Below the pieces are notes generated by a model. It saw nothing but the letters and a program-made list of their open reading frames with translations, made no database searches and had not been told where the DNA came from. From HdN1 sp964473645 (GTDB lineage Bacteria; Pseudomonadota; Gammaproteobacteria; Pseudomonadales; Ketobacteraceae): a DNA stretch of 64,000 nt. The translations under genes and the position numbers were made by a program. The stretch spans positions 372,001-436,000 of the forward strand of contig CAYYPW010000002.1 in assembly GCA_964473645.1 (NCBI GenBank), given 5' to 3'. This document shows, one piece after another, positions 26,996 to 37,432 of the stretch. Within the stretch, counting starts at the first letter, position 1, and every line of letters begins with the position of its first letter.

Positions 26996-29221
26996 TCACT
27001 TCACGGAGAAACCCACTGCGTCGCTATAAACACGCCCTCCCTGCCTATCAACGACTTCGGCATAAAGCACATGCTTGCCGCGCGACAACGGCCAGGGATA
27101 GGTATTTGACTGCGTAGTCGCCAGATGTTCGCCGTTCAAATACCAATGCACGGACTGAACGCTACGTTGAGAATCCAGTGAAAATTCAAAAGATTCCAGC
27201 GCGTCAGGTACTCGCGGGTCCATCGCCATGCGCAAGCCGTCGGAGGGTTTACGCAACACGGGTTTACCAGCATCACGAGGGCGCTCTTCGACTATCGACA
27301 GCGTGGTGTTCGGCGCAGTGCCTGCCGCAAACCATTCATCACGATACATACAATCGCCACTCGCAGAACGATCAATGCATACCGGCTGACGCACCAACGT
27401 TGGGCTCAAGTACAAAGGCCGAGACTCCTGCTGGCGGTTCAATTCGGCGAAAATACTATGGGCAAGCAAGGCAGGCCCGGTGGAGCCGGTAACCTCATGC
27501 ATGGGTTCTTGGGTGAGGTTGCCCATCCAGATACCGACCACGTAACGATGGTTGTAAGCCACCAGCCAGGCATCGCGATGATCAGTGGATGTACCTGTTT
27601 TTACGGCGGTTTCAACCGGAAATGACAGACTATTGGCGGTGCCGAATTCCAGCCGGCGCGCTTGAGCATCTGCAAGGATATTACTGATAATGGACGTCGT
27701 TTCGGAGGAGAACAATTGTTCAGCAAACGCCGTTGTTTGGTCTCTTCCCGAAGGATCGACGTCAACGATAGTGCGCAAAGGCACATAACGCCCTCGATCA
27801 GCTAACACGGAATACGCCTGTACCAGTTCGAAAAGCGTAATCTCACCGTTACCCAACACCAGACCTTCGCCATAAATGGACGGGTTACGCGTTAGCGCCT
27901 GCATGCCCATCCGCTGAAAAACGTCTATGGCCGTGTTAATGCCAACAAAATCCAATGCTTTAATCGCTGGGATATTTAATGAATTTGCCAATGCCTCGCG
28001 CAAGGTAACATCGCCATAGAAAACGCGACTAAAATTACGAAAGCTGTGCAAGCCCTGCCCCACGGCCGTTTCGAACGGCGCGTCCTTCAACCAGGTGGCG
28101 GCTGTCCAACCTTTTTCGAGCGCCATGGCATAAATAAAAGGCTTTAACGTGGAGCCGGGTTGGCGTGGTGTCGACACCGCATCGATAAAAGCCCCCGGTG
28201 TATTACGGACGATATCGCCACTGACGACCCAGGCAAGCACTTCGTGCTGTTGGTGATCAGCAATAAGCACCGCACCATTTTGCACATTGCGGCCAGCCAA
28301 TTGCTGCAAACGTTCATTCAATAAATGAGTGACGTGTGCCTGTAAATTACCATCGACGGTGGTCTTGATGCGGATACGATCCACAGACGTCTGTGACGAG
28401 ACATGGTGTGCAAAGTGAAAAACATCGGAAACCGTAGGTGTAAACGTTATCTGCAGTGTTTGAGCATCAAGCAAAGCGATATCGCTCGCAGGCAGGTGGC
28501 CATGAGCCCGCATTCGCTGCGCCAGTTGTTGTATACGCGCCTCTAACCGTTTGGTATTTTCTGGTTTGGCAAATACGCTGGGGGCACGCGCCAACACTGC
28601 GAGCGCCAGCATTTCTTTGGTGGACAGGGTGTCGAGATCGCGATCGAAATAATAACGTGCCGCTTGTGCCACGCCACGGCGTTCTGCCCCGTAAGGCACC
28701 TGATTAAGGTAAAACGTGAGAATATCGGCTTTCGTCTGGATGCGCTCAAGATCGTAGGCTTCGAAGGTTTCCAGCCACTTAGCCCACAGGTTACGCGCAC
28801 GGGGATGCAGCATGCGCACCACTTGCTCACTGATCGTGCTTGCACCCCGCACCGGCTCACCGGCTACTATTGATTGCCAAGCTGCATTTAAACGGGCCCG
28901 CCAATCGACACCCGCATGGGAAAAGAAGCGTTTATCTTCAGAGAGGATAAACGCTTGCTGCAGCCGGTCAGGGATTTGATGCAATGGCACTTGCTGATTC
29001 TGGTTCCAGCCACGCTGAATCTGGGTATCAAGCACCTTGCCATGGCGATCCAGCAATTGCGGCATATTGGCATCGGCAGTCACCGTTGCCAGTGCTGAAA
29101 ATCCTCGCAACTGATCGAGGGTAGCCAGCGCTATTACCAGGACAGATAAAAACATCCCTGACAAAAGCAGGACTGCAAACACGCGCCTTTTCGTTCCTCG
29201 CGAACGATTTAGGGTTGGCAC
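26996..29221 (-). CDS. pbpC: Penicillin-binding protein 1C
   Basis: 741 residues, GTG start at 29221, three bases after the alpha-2-macroglobulin stop. An N-terminal membrane anchor is followed by the GT51 glycosyltransferase (S-E-D-K-R-F-F-S-H-A-G-V-D-W, R-G-A-S-T-I-S-E-Q-V-V-R). The transpeptidase has S-T-L-K, S-L-N and K-T-G-T-S. The last ~90 residues are the PBP1C C-terminal domain. It polymerises and cross-links murein, and in this arrangement is thought to act with the macroglobulin in envelope defence or repair. Confidence 0.96.
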   Translation of the reverse strand: MPTLNRSRGTKRRVFAVLLLSGMFLSVLVIALATLDQLRGFSALATVTADANMPQLLDRHGKVLDTQIQRGWNQNQQVPLHQIPDRLQQAFILSEDKRFFSHAGVDWRARLNAAWQSIVAGEPVRGASTISEQVVRMLHPRARNLWAKWLETFEAYDLERIQTKADILTFYLNQVPYGAERRGVAQAARYYFDRDLDTLSTKEMLALAVLARAPSVFAKPENTKRLEARIQQLAQRMRAHGHLPASDIALLDAQTLQITFTPTVSDVFHFAHHVSSQTSVDRIRIKTTVDGNLQAHVTHLLNERLQQLAGRNVQNGAVLIADHQQHEVLAWVVSGDIVRNTPGAFIDAVSTPRQPGSTLKPFIYAMALEKGWTAATWLKDAPFETAVGQGLHSFRNFSRVFYGDVTLREALANSLNIPAIKALDFVGINTAIDVFQRMGMQALTRNPSIYGEGLVLGNGEITLFELVQAYSVLADRGRYVPLRTIVDVDPSGRDQTTAFAEQLFSSETTSIISNILADAQARRLEFGTANSLSFPVETAVKTGTSTDHRDAWLVAYNHRYVVGIWMGNLTQEPMHEVTGSTGPALLAHSIFAELNRQQESRPLYLSPTLVRQPVCIDRSASGDCMYRDEWFAAGTAPNTTLSIVEERPRDAGKPVLRKPSDGLRMAMDPRVPDALESFEFSLDSQRSVQSVHWYLNGEHLATTQSNTYPWPLSRGKHVLYAEVVDRQGGRVYSDAVGFSVK

Positions 29222-29224
29222 GCG

Positions 29225-32200
29225 TCAATCCCCCGCCACTACCGTCAGCTCAGCCGGTTTGCTTTTACCAAACACATCCGGGTCATACATTTCTTCGCTG
29301 TGCGTGGGTTGTAAACGGAACTGCCCCTCAGCAATCGCCTGCGCCGTGTAGGACAAATGATAATTCCCCGCTGGCAAGTAATCGGCATAAAAACGTGCTG
29401 AATCGTGTCGCAACTCCTTGTGGTAAAAATTCCAGAAGCTGGTGCCGTAGTAACTCCAATCCGAAAAGTGGAAAAACCACGAACCGCCTGCCGCCTTGAA
29501 TTCACCCTTATCAGCATCGACGGTAGACGCGGTGGCCAGATCGCGGTTTACTGGTTCAAGCCCACCAGGTACGGGGTCATTGACCACCACATAATTGCGT
29601 GCGGTCGCCATCGAAATATACAAATCCACCCGCACCAATTCACCGCGCTTGATCTGCATGGGCGAGCTCTGAATCGGAGTACCCTTATTAGATGCGCTGG
29701 AAGGATTGAGCAAAATCCATTCGCCATTACGCTCGACACTGTATTCGCGTGTGACCTCAATGCCGGCGTTAATGGTTTCGGCGTTCACAGCTAACGGCGC
29801 ATACTGCAGTCGCGAGCTGTAATACAAACGCCCTTCCCCTTGTTTGTTGAGCGTGAAGGTACGGCGCTGGCCGACATCAGCCGGGGTCAGTGCTTGTGAA
29901 AGGGTATTCGAAGGATCGCTCAGTTTCGTAAAGGCCGCTTCGCCGATGGACTTTCCATCGAGCTGCACATCCACTTTCATGGAAGGTGGCGTGGCCTCAT
30001 AAATACGGCTGTAGCTCACCAAACTGTTCATGCAAAACACGCTTTCTTGCGTGTTTTCAAAATGAGTGCGTGCACCACGAGACTGCGTGATCGCCCGCAC
30101 CAGTTTGAAGGGAATATCCCCCACCTTAGGCGCCCATGCAGATTTTTCACCGAGCGCGACCAAGGTTTCGAGCACTGCACAATTGCTACGCAACGGTGTG
30201 GCTAAGGTATGCCGATAGCTATCATCCCAACGCTCATTGAACTGGAATTTACCGCCGCTCTGAGTCGCTTGCCCCAACAGCATTTGGGTAACTTCACCGA
30301 TGATCGCATCGGCACCGTTCACCCGTGTCGCCGCTTGCAGGTAATGCGCCTTGCCGAATAGATCCATTTGCGGCACTGCACTGCGGAACCGCTCCAGATC
30401 GACCAACGAGATCGATGACGCATCGGCCTCTGCCAACGCAGCAAGCGCGACCGCCCGCACAGAGGACGACATCCCCGGATTATAGAAATCCGGAAATACA
30501 TCCTGACTCAGCATTTTGCGTAAATAGGCCTGCAGCTTTTTCTCGACATCTTCCGGCACCGTATGCCCGGCACGCCGCAGCCAATTAAAAGCAAGCTGCG
30601 TATAAGCGCTCAAATAGGGGCTGACGTAGCGATCATCAGCCAGCCAGAACACCATTCCGCCATTGGGAGCCTGGTAACTCGCGGCTGCCTTCAACACCTG
30701 TTGCGGCAAGCTGGCGGCACTGGGCCATAACAGCTCTGGCGAAACGTAGGCCTTGAGGGACACATACTGCGATGCCAAAACGGCGCGGGTCAGCTGCTGC
30801 TCCCAGCAGTCATAGGGATAATCCCGCATATATTCGAAGGCGCCATCGACGTTGGCGATTACCGACGGTGACAGCACCATGCTCATGGCCCCCACATCCC
30901 CATGAATGCCGGTCGGTATTTGCAATGGCTCCTCGATTTTGTTGGCTTCGGTGGTGCCATAGTTGGCTGCTGTAATGAGTGAACGATACTTGTTGACGGG
31001 CACTTTATGTAAAAGCGCGTCATCGTTTTCACCGTCACTGGCCTTGGCCGTCAGATTTACTTCGCCCGACCCCTGCGTTTTAATCGGTAACCATAAGGGC
31101 ACACGTTCAAACGGTTTGGCTTCTACCGTGAAGGACTGTTTCACTGGTTGGGCAACCGCGCCTGTGGCTTCGATATCGATGTGCAGCGTGCGCGGTTCAC
31201 GCGTGCGATTCATCACGGTAAACCCTGCCTGGAACTGATCGCCCTCGATGACCTGATTCGGCATTGCAGGGCGTAATTCCACGGGTTTGTTGACAGCGAA
31301 ACTGTGTTCACCCAAGCCCATTTCGTCAGTGGGCGTAACGGCCAACGCCAGTACCCGCCACCCGGTGAGGTTATCGGGCAAGCTAAACGTGACACTCGCC
31401 TGCCCCTTGGCATCGGTTTTGATGCCCGGGTTCCAATAGCTGACGAATTTGAACAAGGCGCGCATATCCATACTTTTGCCGCCATCTCCTGCCGGTGTCG
31501 CTCCCTTCTTGGGAAAATTCTGGCGCCCGATCAGGCGGGTGAGCAGGTTGTAGTTTTCCAGATCGCGGCCATCGAGGTGGTAGAAACCACTGTAGGGATC
31601 AAAATGTTTTTTACCGCCTTGTAGCAGATCGAAGACCGCTTCATCGAGCACGGCGATGGCGATTTCCTGGGGCTCTGATGGCGTTTCGCCTTGGTGGTTT
31701 TTTACCGTGATTTCGAGCTTGGCGTTTTCTCGCGGCTTGTAGGTGGGTTTATCGCTGGTAATGTCTATCTTCAGCTGCTTGACCGGATCGATGACATCGA
31801 TTTGCTTGTAAGCGATTTTGTAGGCGGGCTTACCCAGATCGACGTCGTTATCGCCCAACGGTTTATCCACCCGCGGCGACATGGCCACCATCGATAGATA
31901 GAAACCGGGAACGTCATCAGCCGTTATTGGTATTTCGACAATGGGCGTGTTGCTTTCCCAGGTTTGCACGTAGCTGCGCATCACGCCATAGCGCTCCACC
32001 GTGATCAAGGCTTTGGCATCGGGGTACGGATTTTTCACCAGGAAACGCGCGGTATCGCCGACTTTATAACGTTCCTGTTGTGGGATGACTTGCAGCGTAT
32101 CGCTGCTGGGTTGATCCCACAGTACATAGCCCTTTCCGGAAGCCCAGGTATCCAATTGGGTGGTGTGTGTACGTTTTTGCGTATCGGTAACGGTGGCTCT

Positions 32201-35140
32201 AACGCGGTATTCACCCGGTGCCTGCGGTGTGAATTCGCAGATCGAGGGTTCAACCCCGGAATTGCCCTTACAGCCTGCTGCGGCGATCCAGTTTTCCTGG
32301 TATTGCGACAGGTAGGCATTGCCAGCGCCTTTAACGCGCGCGGTTTTGACTTCCTTGAATTCCACCGCAATTTCGACGGGGGAATTGGTAGCAAATTTGC
32401 CGAACTCATCAACCACTGCCCATTGTATTTTCGCAGGCTTATTCGCTTCGAGATACCAACCGGGCATTTTCAGCCCCACAAACCGATCACGCCCGACATA
32501 ACGCGCTGTCGCCATGGCGGCAATATTTTTACCCCGATCATCGCGAACGGCAGTTTCCACGCGTAATTTACCGACGACAATGGCAGTGTCGGCTAGCGTT
32601 ACTGATTTACTGTGATCCCCCTTGGCATCGAGTTGATCCTCGCTTTCATGCAGGGTCAGCGTGCTGCGATGAGCACGAGTGCTGTCGAATTCAAAGCGTT
32701 TGAGCGCGTCCTCGGCCACGGTGACCGGGCCGGCTTGCAAACTGATATTCAAGCGGGTTTTTGCATTTACATACGGGCCACCCGCATGTAGACGCGCCTG
32801 ACTGGACACTCGCAATTCGTCGCCCGGTTTGAACAGATCCGCGTTGAGATCATTAGTTACGCGAAATGGTGCTGGGGTGAAATCTGCGACCAACACTTTA
32901 AGCGGCCGCCATTCTGTTTTGGGAGCAAAATCAGCTTGCAACTGAAATTGATACCAACCGACAGCCGCCGATTTTGCCACTGCGAATTCACCATCAAACG
33001 CACCGAATGCGCTGAGTGTGATGTCTTTACGGGTTTCAACCGTTTTACCCTTCGGGTCCACAATCTTTAACGTATAACGTTGGCTAGGCGCGGCAACAAA
33101 CTGGTAGTTATCCTGGTCACGCACGTAAATCTTGTATTGAATGGTATCACCCAGGCGATACACGCCTTGCGCGGTGGTGCCCCAACTATGGATATGGTGA
33201 TAGATGGGTTGTTGCTGCGGATAACGCGGCCCAGTAGCGGCACGATCTTCCCCCCAATAGTAGTCCCCGTAGTAACCTTGCACCCGATAATATGAAGTGA
33301 GTGGTAATAGCGCGATATCCTTGCCTTTGGTGACTTTGATATACCAACTCAAAGGATGGCTGTCCTTGTCCAGCTGTGGGTCAAACGTTTGTGTACCGCC
33401 TAAGGTGGCTAATCCATCCGCATCAGTCTTACCGGACAAAACGCTCGACTGAGGTTTTGCCAGAGCAGCTTCACTCGACAGAAACAGCTCTACCTTCGCA
33501 TCAGACACAAGTTTGCCTGTGGCAAATTCGACCACCCAAACCGTGCTGTTGAAATGCCCGATCTTGGCATGTACCTGCCAGGGCGAAACCTGGGTCAGAA
33601 AACAACGATCACACCAGGAACCATGTGTCACGGTGGGTGTGGTTTCAAATTTGCCCACCACCACACCACTGCCCCCTGCCACCATATCCCGAATGCCCAT
33701 CCGCACCGGAAAAGCGACATCATCGGCCTGCGGAATCGTCACCGTTTTCGTTAAGCCCATGTCACTTTCGGTTGCCGTTATTCGGTCATAATTAAACGTC
33801 AATTTTTCAAGATTGGTGACAACTACCGGTTGTTCACTATCGACACCTGCTTCAAGCACGGCTTGCGAATGGGGCAAATGGTATTGCGGTGCACGATGGT
33901 CAGTTTTGAAATCCAACAGTGCTGATGCCGGTAAATAGGTGCCGAATTCATCGCGCAGTTGCTTGTGATCAATCGCTATCTGGTAAGCTTGAAACGCCTT
34001 CAAATACTCAGGAAACCAAACAGTATAATCACGATCACGACGATGCGGTTGCCCCAGCGAACCATAACGCGGTGCATTGGCCCACGGATCGTAATCTTTA
34101 CGATCACCCGCCAGATCCGGCGTTATCGAAACATACTTTTTAATGTCATCCACCGTTACTGGTGTTGTGAAAACGAGCCCTGCTCTTTTTAGGGGATCAC
34201 ACAATCCCTGCTGATCTATCGGCATCCCCGGCGGCAATATCATTAAATCCTCTTGCGCGCCCGGTGGCGTCTTCGACGAATGACACCGCACCCCCAAAAA
34301 TTTAAAAGAGGGAAACGTCGTAAACGTCATCGCCGTGCGTTTTTCATTGCCAGCCAGCGGGCCGAGCGCTGATTTCAAACCGGGTTTAATGTCAACGCTG
34401 ATATCCCGGTCAAGCCCCAACCCTTGCGAGGGTTCAATCAACCAATTACGACGATATTCCTCTTGAGCCGTCGTTTGGGTTTGGTCATCGCTTTTCCGTG
34501 GCGCTTGATTCACTTTGAGCTGAAGATCCTTCTCGCCCGGTAATGCCAACATCACAGGCAATTCTTGCAGGGATTCATCGACTGATATTGTGTAAGGCGT
34601 ATCCGGGTTCAACGAAATACTGGCCGCCACCGATGAACGTGCCACCGGCTGATTGAACGAAAGCCGCAACACCGGTACATCGGGCCCGCGCCAATGTTTG
34701 AACTGCACACGATGCAAAGTTGGCCGCGCGGTAGAGATCACCCGCGTTTCCGCCTGCGCCATGCCCACGCCCTCTTCGGTGACAATGCCGGGCTCGATCA
34801 CCACTTGATAAGTGGACGCTTCTTTTAGTTGATTGGCTTCATCAAGACGACAGCCGAGCGCATTGCGCGACAGCCATCGCCACTCACAATTTAAGGCGGG
34901 AGTAAAACGAATGGGAATTTCATCGGTGCTGCGTTCCATGCGCCCGACCGGCACCACATCACGATCGAAGGTGAACACCACCTCACGCAACGTCGTTACA
35001 CCCTCACCCTCGGGCGTCATTCGCGAGAGCGTTAGCGGCCCACTCGATGCCTGTTGCGCGGAATCATAAGCCGCCCCTGCCGGAAGAGCTGTCAATAAAG
35101 TAAGCGAAAGTAAAAACCAAAGACCAAGCAGGCGTCTCAT
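29225..35140 (-). CDS. Bacterial alpha-2-macroglobulin (YfhM-like)
   Basis: 1971 residues. The N-terminus is a plain signal peptide (L-P-A-G-A-A) with no lipobox cysteine, so it is predicted periplasmic and soluble rather than lipid-anchored as in E. coli YfhM. It has macroglobulin repeats, a bait-region-like middle, and a thioester motif C-W-E-Q at about residue 1443 in the sequence D-Y-P-Y-D-C-W-E-Q, followed by a helical TED-like domain. The protein traps attacking proteases through the thioester. It is directly followed by pbpC, the conserved pairing for this family. Confidence 0.94.
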   Translation of the reverse strand: MRRLLGLWFLLSLTLLTALPAGAAYDSAQQASSGPLTLSRMTPEGEGVTTLREVVFTFDRDVVPVGRMERSTDEIPIRFTPALNCEWRWLSRNALGCRLDEANQLKEASTYQVVIEPGIVTEEGVGMAQAETRVISTARPTLHRVQFKHWRGPDVPVLRLSFNQPVARSSVAASISLNPDTPYTISVDESLQELPVMLALPGEKDLQLKVNQAPRKSDDQTQTTAQEEYRRNWLIEPSQGLGLDRDISVDIKPGLKSALGPLAGNEKRTAMTFTTFPSFKFLGVRCHSSKTPPGAQEDLMILPPGMPIDQQGLCDPLKRAGLVFTTPVTVDDIKKYVSITPDLAGDRKDYDPWANAPRYGSLGQPHRRDRDYTVWFPEYLKAFQAYQIAIDHKQLRDEFGTYLPASALLDFKTDHRAPQYHLPHSQAVLEAGVDSEQPVVVTNLEKLTFNYDRITATESDMGLTKTVTIPQADDVAFPVRMGIRDMVAGGSGVVVGKFETTPTVTHGSWCDRCFLTQVSPWQVHAKIGHFNSTVWVVEFATGKLVSDAKVELFLSSEAALAKPQSSVLSGKTDADGLATLGGTQTFDPQLDKDSHPLSWYIKVTKGKDIALLPLTSYYRVQGYYGDYYWGEDRAATGPRYPQQQPIYHHIHSWGTTAQGVYRLGDTIQYKIYVRDQDNYQFVAAPSQRYTLKIVDPKGKTVETRKDITLSAFGAFDGEFAVAKSAAVGWYQFQLQADFAPKTEWRPLKVLVADFTPAPFRVTNDLNADLFKPGDELRVSSQARLHAGGPYVNAKTRLNISLQAGPVTVAEDALKRFEFDSTRAHRSTLTLHESEDQLDAKGDHSKSVTLADTAIVVGKLRVETAVRDDRGKNIAAMATARYVGRDRFVGLKMPGWYLEANKPAKIQWAVVDEFGKFATNSPVEIAVEFKEVKTARVKGAGNAYLSQYQENWIAAAGCKGNSGVEPSICEFTPQAPGEYRVRATVTDTQKRTHTTQLDTWASGKGYVLWDQPSSDTLQVIPQQERYKVGDTARFLVKNPYPDAKALITVERYGVMRSYVQTWESNTPIVEIPITADDVPGFYLSMVAMSPRVDKPLGDNDVDLGKPAYKIAYKQIDVIDPVKQLKIDITSDKPTYKPRENAKLEITVKNHQGETPSEPQEIAIAVLDEAVFDLLQGGKKHFDPYSGFYHLDGRDLENYNLLTRLIGRQNFPKKGATPAGDGGKSMDMRALFKFVSYWNPGIKTDAKGQASVTFSLPDNLTGWRVLALAVTPTDEMGLGEHSFAVNKPVELRPAMPNQVIEGDQFQAGFTVMNRTREPRTLHIDIEATGAVAQPVKQSFTVEAKPFERVPLWLPIKTQGSGEVNLTAKASDGENDDALLHKVPVNKYRSLITAANYGTTEANKIEEPLQIPTGIHGDVGAMSMVLSPSVIANVDGAFEYMRDYPYDCWEQQLTRAVLASQYVSLKAYVSPELLWPSAASLPQQVLKAAASYQAPNGGMVFWLADDRYVSPYLSAYTQLAFNWLRRAGHTVPEDVEKKLQAYLRKMLSQDVFPDFYNPGMSSSVRAVALAALAEADASSISLVDLERFRSAVPQMDLFGKAHYLQAATRVNGADAIIGEVTQMLLGQATQSGGKFQFNERWDDSYRHTLATPLRSNCAVLETLVALGEKSAWAPKVGDIPFKLVRAITQSRGARTHFENTQESVFCMNSLVSYSRIYEATPPSMKVDVQLDGKSIGEAAFTKLSDPSNTLSQALTPADVGQRRTFTLNKQGEGRLYYSSRLQYAPLAVNAETINAGIEVTREYSVERNGEWILLNPSSASNKGTPIQSSPMQIKRGELVRVDLYISMATARNYVVVNDPVPGGLEPVNRDLATASTVDADKGEFKAAGGSWFFHFSDWSYYGTSFWNFYHKELRHDSARFYADYLPAGNYHLSYTAQAIAEGQFRLQPTHSEEMYDPDVFGKSKPAELTVVAGD

Positions 35141-35289
35141 GTGACAAAATCCCTATGTATGTTGCAACGTTATTGTTGTTATCCCACGCCACCGCGATTA
35201 TCAAAGCAGCATTGGGAATGTGCAAGACGTGTTCAACCCATGAGGGTAAAATCCTTCGCACTCCTAATTTTTAATAGAGTCACACCCCC

Positions 35290-35718
35290 ATGAGCAGTCG
35301 ATTGGAACACGTCAGAGAAGGCGTACTGGAACACCCCTTTCACAAAGCTTGCGAGCTGGCCCTGATACACGCCGAACAAGGTCGCGCCGAAGTCAGCTTC
35401 AAAGTGAATGATTTTACCGTTAACCCACAAGGCGCACTGCACGGCGGCATTATCTATGCTTTGATTGATGTAGCCTGCTTTTTCGCGGTGGTACCGACAC
35501 TGGCCCCGGATCAACACCCGGTCTCCATCGAAACCCACGTCAGCATCCTACGCGCCGCCACCCTCGGTGAAACCATAACCATCACCGCCTGGACCGACCG
35601 CGTCGGACGCACACTGGCGGCCATGCGCGCTGAAGTATTCGCAAACGACGGCACACAAAAACGACTGATCGCCACCGGCAATGTCACCAAGTCGATTTTG
35701 CAAGGGCGCGGCCACTAA
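35290..35718 (+). CDS. PaaI-type hotdog thioesterase
   Basis: 142 residues, single hotdog domain: N-P-Q-G-A-L-H-G-G-I-I-Y-A-L-I-D is the family HGG motif, followed by S-I-E-T-H-V-S-I-L-R-A-A. These enzymes hydrolyse acyl-CoA thioesters, often of aromatic or short acyl chains. It is divergent from the macroglobulin gene. The last third is rich in C-ending codons like the next gene. Substrate unknown. Confidence 0.88.
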   Translation: MSSRLEHVREGVLEHPFHKACELALIHAEQGRAEVSFKVNDFTVNPQGALHGGIIYALIDVACFFAVVPTLAPDQHPVSIETHVSILRAATLGETITITAWTDRVGRTLAAMRAEVFANDGTQKRLIATGNVTKSILQGRGH

Positions 35719-35778
35719 CGCCCAAACCTGAGCGGCGCGGACATTGGCAAGGCAAACACAGTGATCCAAGGAGAAGCC

Positions 35779-37218
35779 ATGCCCGGTGACACCCAACATT
35801 TCACATCACAGCCGTTAACATCACAGGCATCCACACCACCGCGCCTCGCACTGCCTCCCCATTTCATCTGGGGCACCTCGACATCCGCCTACCAGATAGA
35901 AGGCGCCGCCACCCTCGACGGCCGCGGCCCCAGCATCTGGGACACCTACTGCCGCCAACAAGGCCGCGTGCTTTCGTCGGGCAACGCTCCTGGAAACTCT
36001 CCAGACAATGCGCCCAGCAACGCCCCTGCCAACGTACCAGACACTGGCGACATCGCCTGCGACCACTACCATCGCTACCGCGACGACATCGCCCTCATGC
36101 AACACCTGGGGATACAAGCCTACCGCTTCTCCATCGCTTGGCCACGCGTACTTCCCGAAGGACGCGGCCCGATTAACGCAAAAGGCCTCGACTTCTACGA
36201 CCGCGTCATCGACACACTCCTAAAAGCCAACATCGAACCCTGGATCTGCCTCTACCACTGGGACTTACCCCAAGCGTTAGACGATCGCGGCGGTTGGACC
36301 CAACGCGACACCGCTGGCTGGTTCGCCGACTACAGCGCCCTTATCGCCCGCCGTTATAGCGACCGCGTCAAACATTTCGCCACCTTCAACGAACCCTCCG
36401 TCACCACCATTTTCGGCTACCTGCTCGGCACCAACGCCCCCGGCCTCACCAACGTCAACGCCTACCTGCACGCCATCCACCACCTCAACCTCGGCCACGG
36501 CGACGCCGTACAAGCCATACGCCAACTGGCCCCCCACGCCTCCATCGGCACAATCTACACCCTGCAACCCGTCATCGCCGTCAGCAACACCGACGCAGAC
36601 CGCACCGCAGCCCAAGCGTTAGACGCCCACTGGAACGGCGTATTCGCCGACCCCCAACAACTCGGCCACTACCCCGCAAACGTCGCCCACCTATTTGACA
36701 ACATCCAACACCCCGGCGACCTCACCCGCATCTGCCAACCGCAAGACTGGATCGGCATCAATCACTACTCCCCCCTCTACGCCGCTGGCACCACCCAAAA
36801 CAGCCTCGGCTTCACCCTCGGCGACGCCCCCGCCCACCTCGAAAAATCCGCCATCGGCTGGCCCATCGACCCCACCGCATTCCGCGACACATTGATCAAC
36901 ACCTGGCGCAAATACCAACGCCCCCTCTACGTGACAGAAAACGGCTACGGCGGCTACGACACATTAAACGAACACGGCGAAATCGACGACCACGCCCGCA
37001 TACACTACCTCGCCCGTTATACTCAAGCCATGGCCGACGCTATACAACAAGGCGCCGACGTGCGTGGATATTTTGTTTGGTCTTTAATGGATAATTTCGA
37101 ATGGGCTTTCGGTTACAGCAATCGATTTGGTATCGTGCACGTGGACTTTGCGACACAAAAGCGCACGATAAAAGCGTCGGGACATTGGTATAAAAATCTA
37201 ATTAAAACTAACACCTAA
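35779..37218 (+). CDS. GH1 beta-glucosidase
   Basis: 479 residues from the ATG at 35779 (GGAG upstream; an in-frame GTG at 35761 is less likely). The GH1 family start F-I-W-G-T-S-T-S-A-Y-Q-I-E-G is present, then the acid/base Glu205 in T-F-N-E-P-S and the nucleophile Glu387 in T-E-N-G-Y-G-G, ending with D-N-F-E-W-A-F-G-Y. There is no signal peptide, so it cleaves imported beta-glucosides in the cytoplasm. An insertion near residues 70-90 is rich in N, P and A. Codons are strikingly C-ending up to about residue 413, then normal. Confidence 0.95.
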   Translation: MPGDTQHFTSQPLTSQASTPPRLALPPHFIWGTSTSAYQIEGAATLDGRGPSIWDTYCRQQGRVLSSGNAPGNSPDNAPSNAPANVPDTGDIACDHYHRYRDDIALMQHLGIQAYRFSIAWPRVLPEGRGPINAKGLDFYDRVIDTLLKANIEPWICLYHWDLPQALDDRGGWTQRDTAGWFADYSALIARRYSDRVKHFATFNEPSVTTIFGYLLGTNAPGLTNVNAYLHAIHHLNLGHGDAVQAIRQLAPHASIGTIYTLQPVIAVSNTDADRTAAQALDAHWNGVFADPQQLGHYPANVAHLFDNIQHPGDLTRICQPQDWIGINHYSPLYAAGTTQNSLGFTLGDAPAHLEKSAIGWPIDPTAFRDTLINTWRKYQRPLYVTENGYGGYDTLNEHGEIDDHARIHYLARYTQAMADAIQQGADVRGYFVWSLMDNFEWAFGYSNRFGIVHVDFATQKRTIKASGHWYKNLIKTNT

Positions 37219-37250
37219 CACAATTTACACTCAGCAGCACTGAAGTATGT

Positions 37251-37360
37251 GGGGCTAACGTGGTGTGTTGTTTATGGAACGTCGCCGGCAGGGATGCCGG
37301 CGTCGAGCCTACAGGGACGTACTTGCGGCGATTCCAGAAACAACACACCACGTTAGCCCC
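37251..37360. repeat. 110-bp palindromic repeat element (REP/MITE-like)
   Basis: The first 23 bases (37251-37273) and the last 23 (37338-37360) are perfect inverted copies, extending to 28 with one mismatch. Inside is a second hairpin (CGCCGGCA-GGGA-TGCCGGCG). The inner sequence resembles the GCAGGGATGCCGG...GAGCCTACAGGGACGT type repeat that I recall as common in many gammaproteobacteria. The whole unit lies between the GH1 and acyl-CoA synthetase genes and could fold into one long hairpin. Confidence 0.75.
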
Positions 37361-37432
37361 CGAAGCCCGATAAACTTTCTTAACAAATGTTTCTTCTCAC
37401 TTAACGAACAACCAATATTCAAGAGAACGAAA

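Noticed and set aside
36277..36918. Long glycine/valine-rich minus-strand frames opposite the GH1 gene
   Set aside because: They are mirror effects of the strongly C-ending codons on the plus strand and match no protein pattern.
37265..37432. N-terminal extension of the acyl-CoA synthetase
   Set aside because: It translates the palindromic repeat; the supported start is the ATG at 37433.
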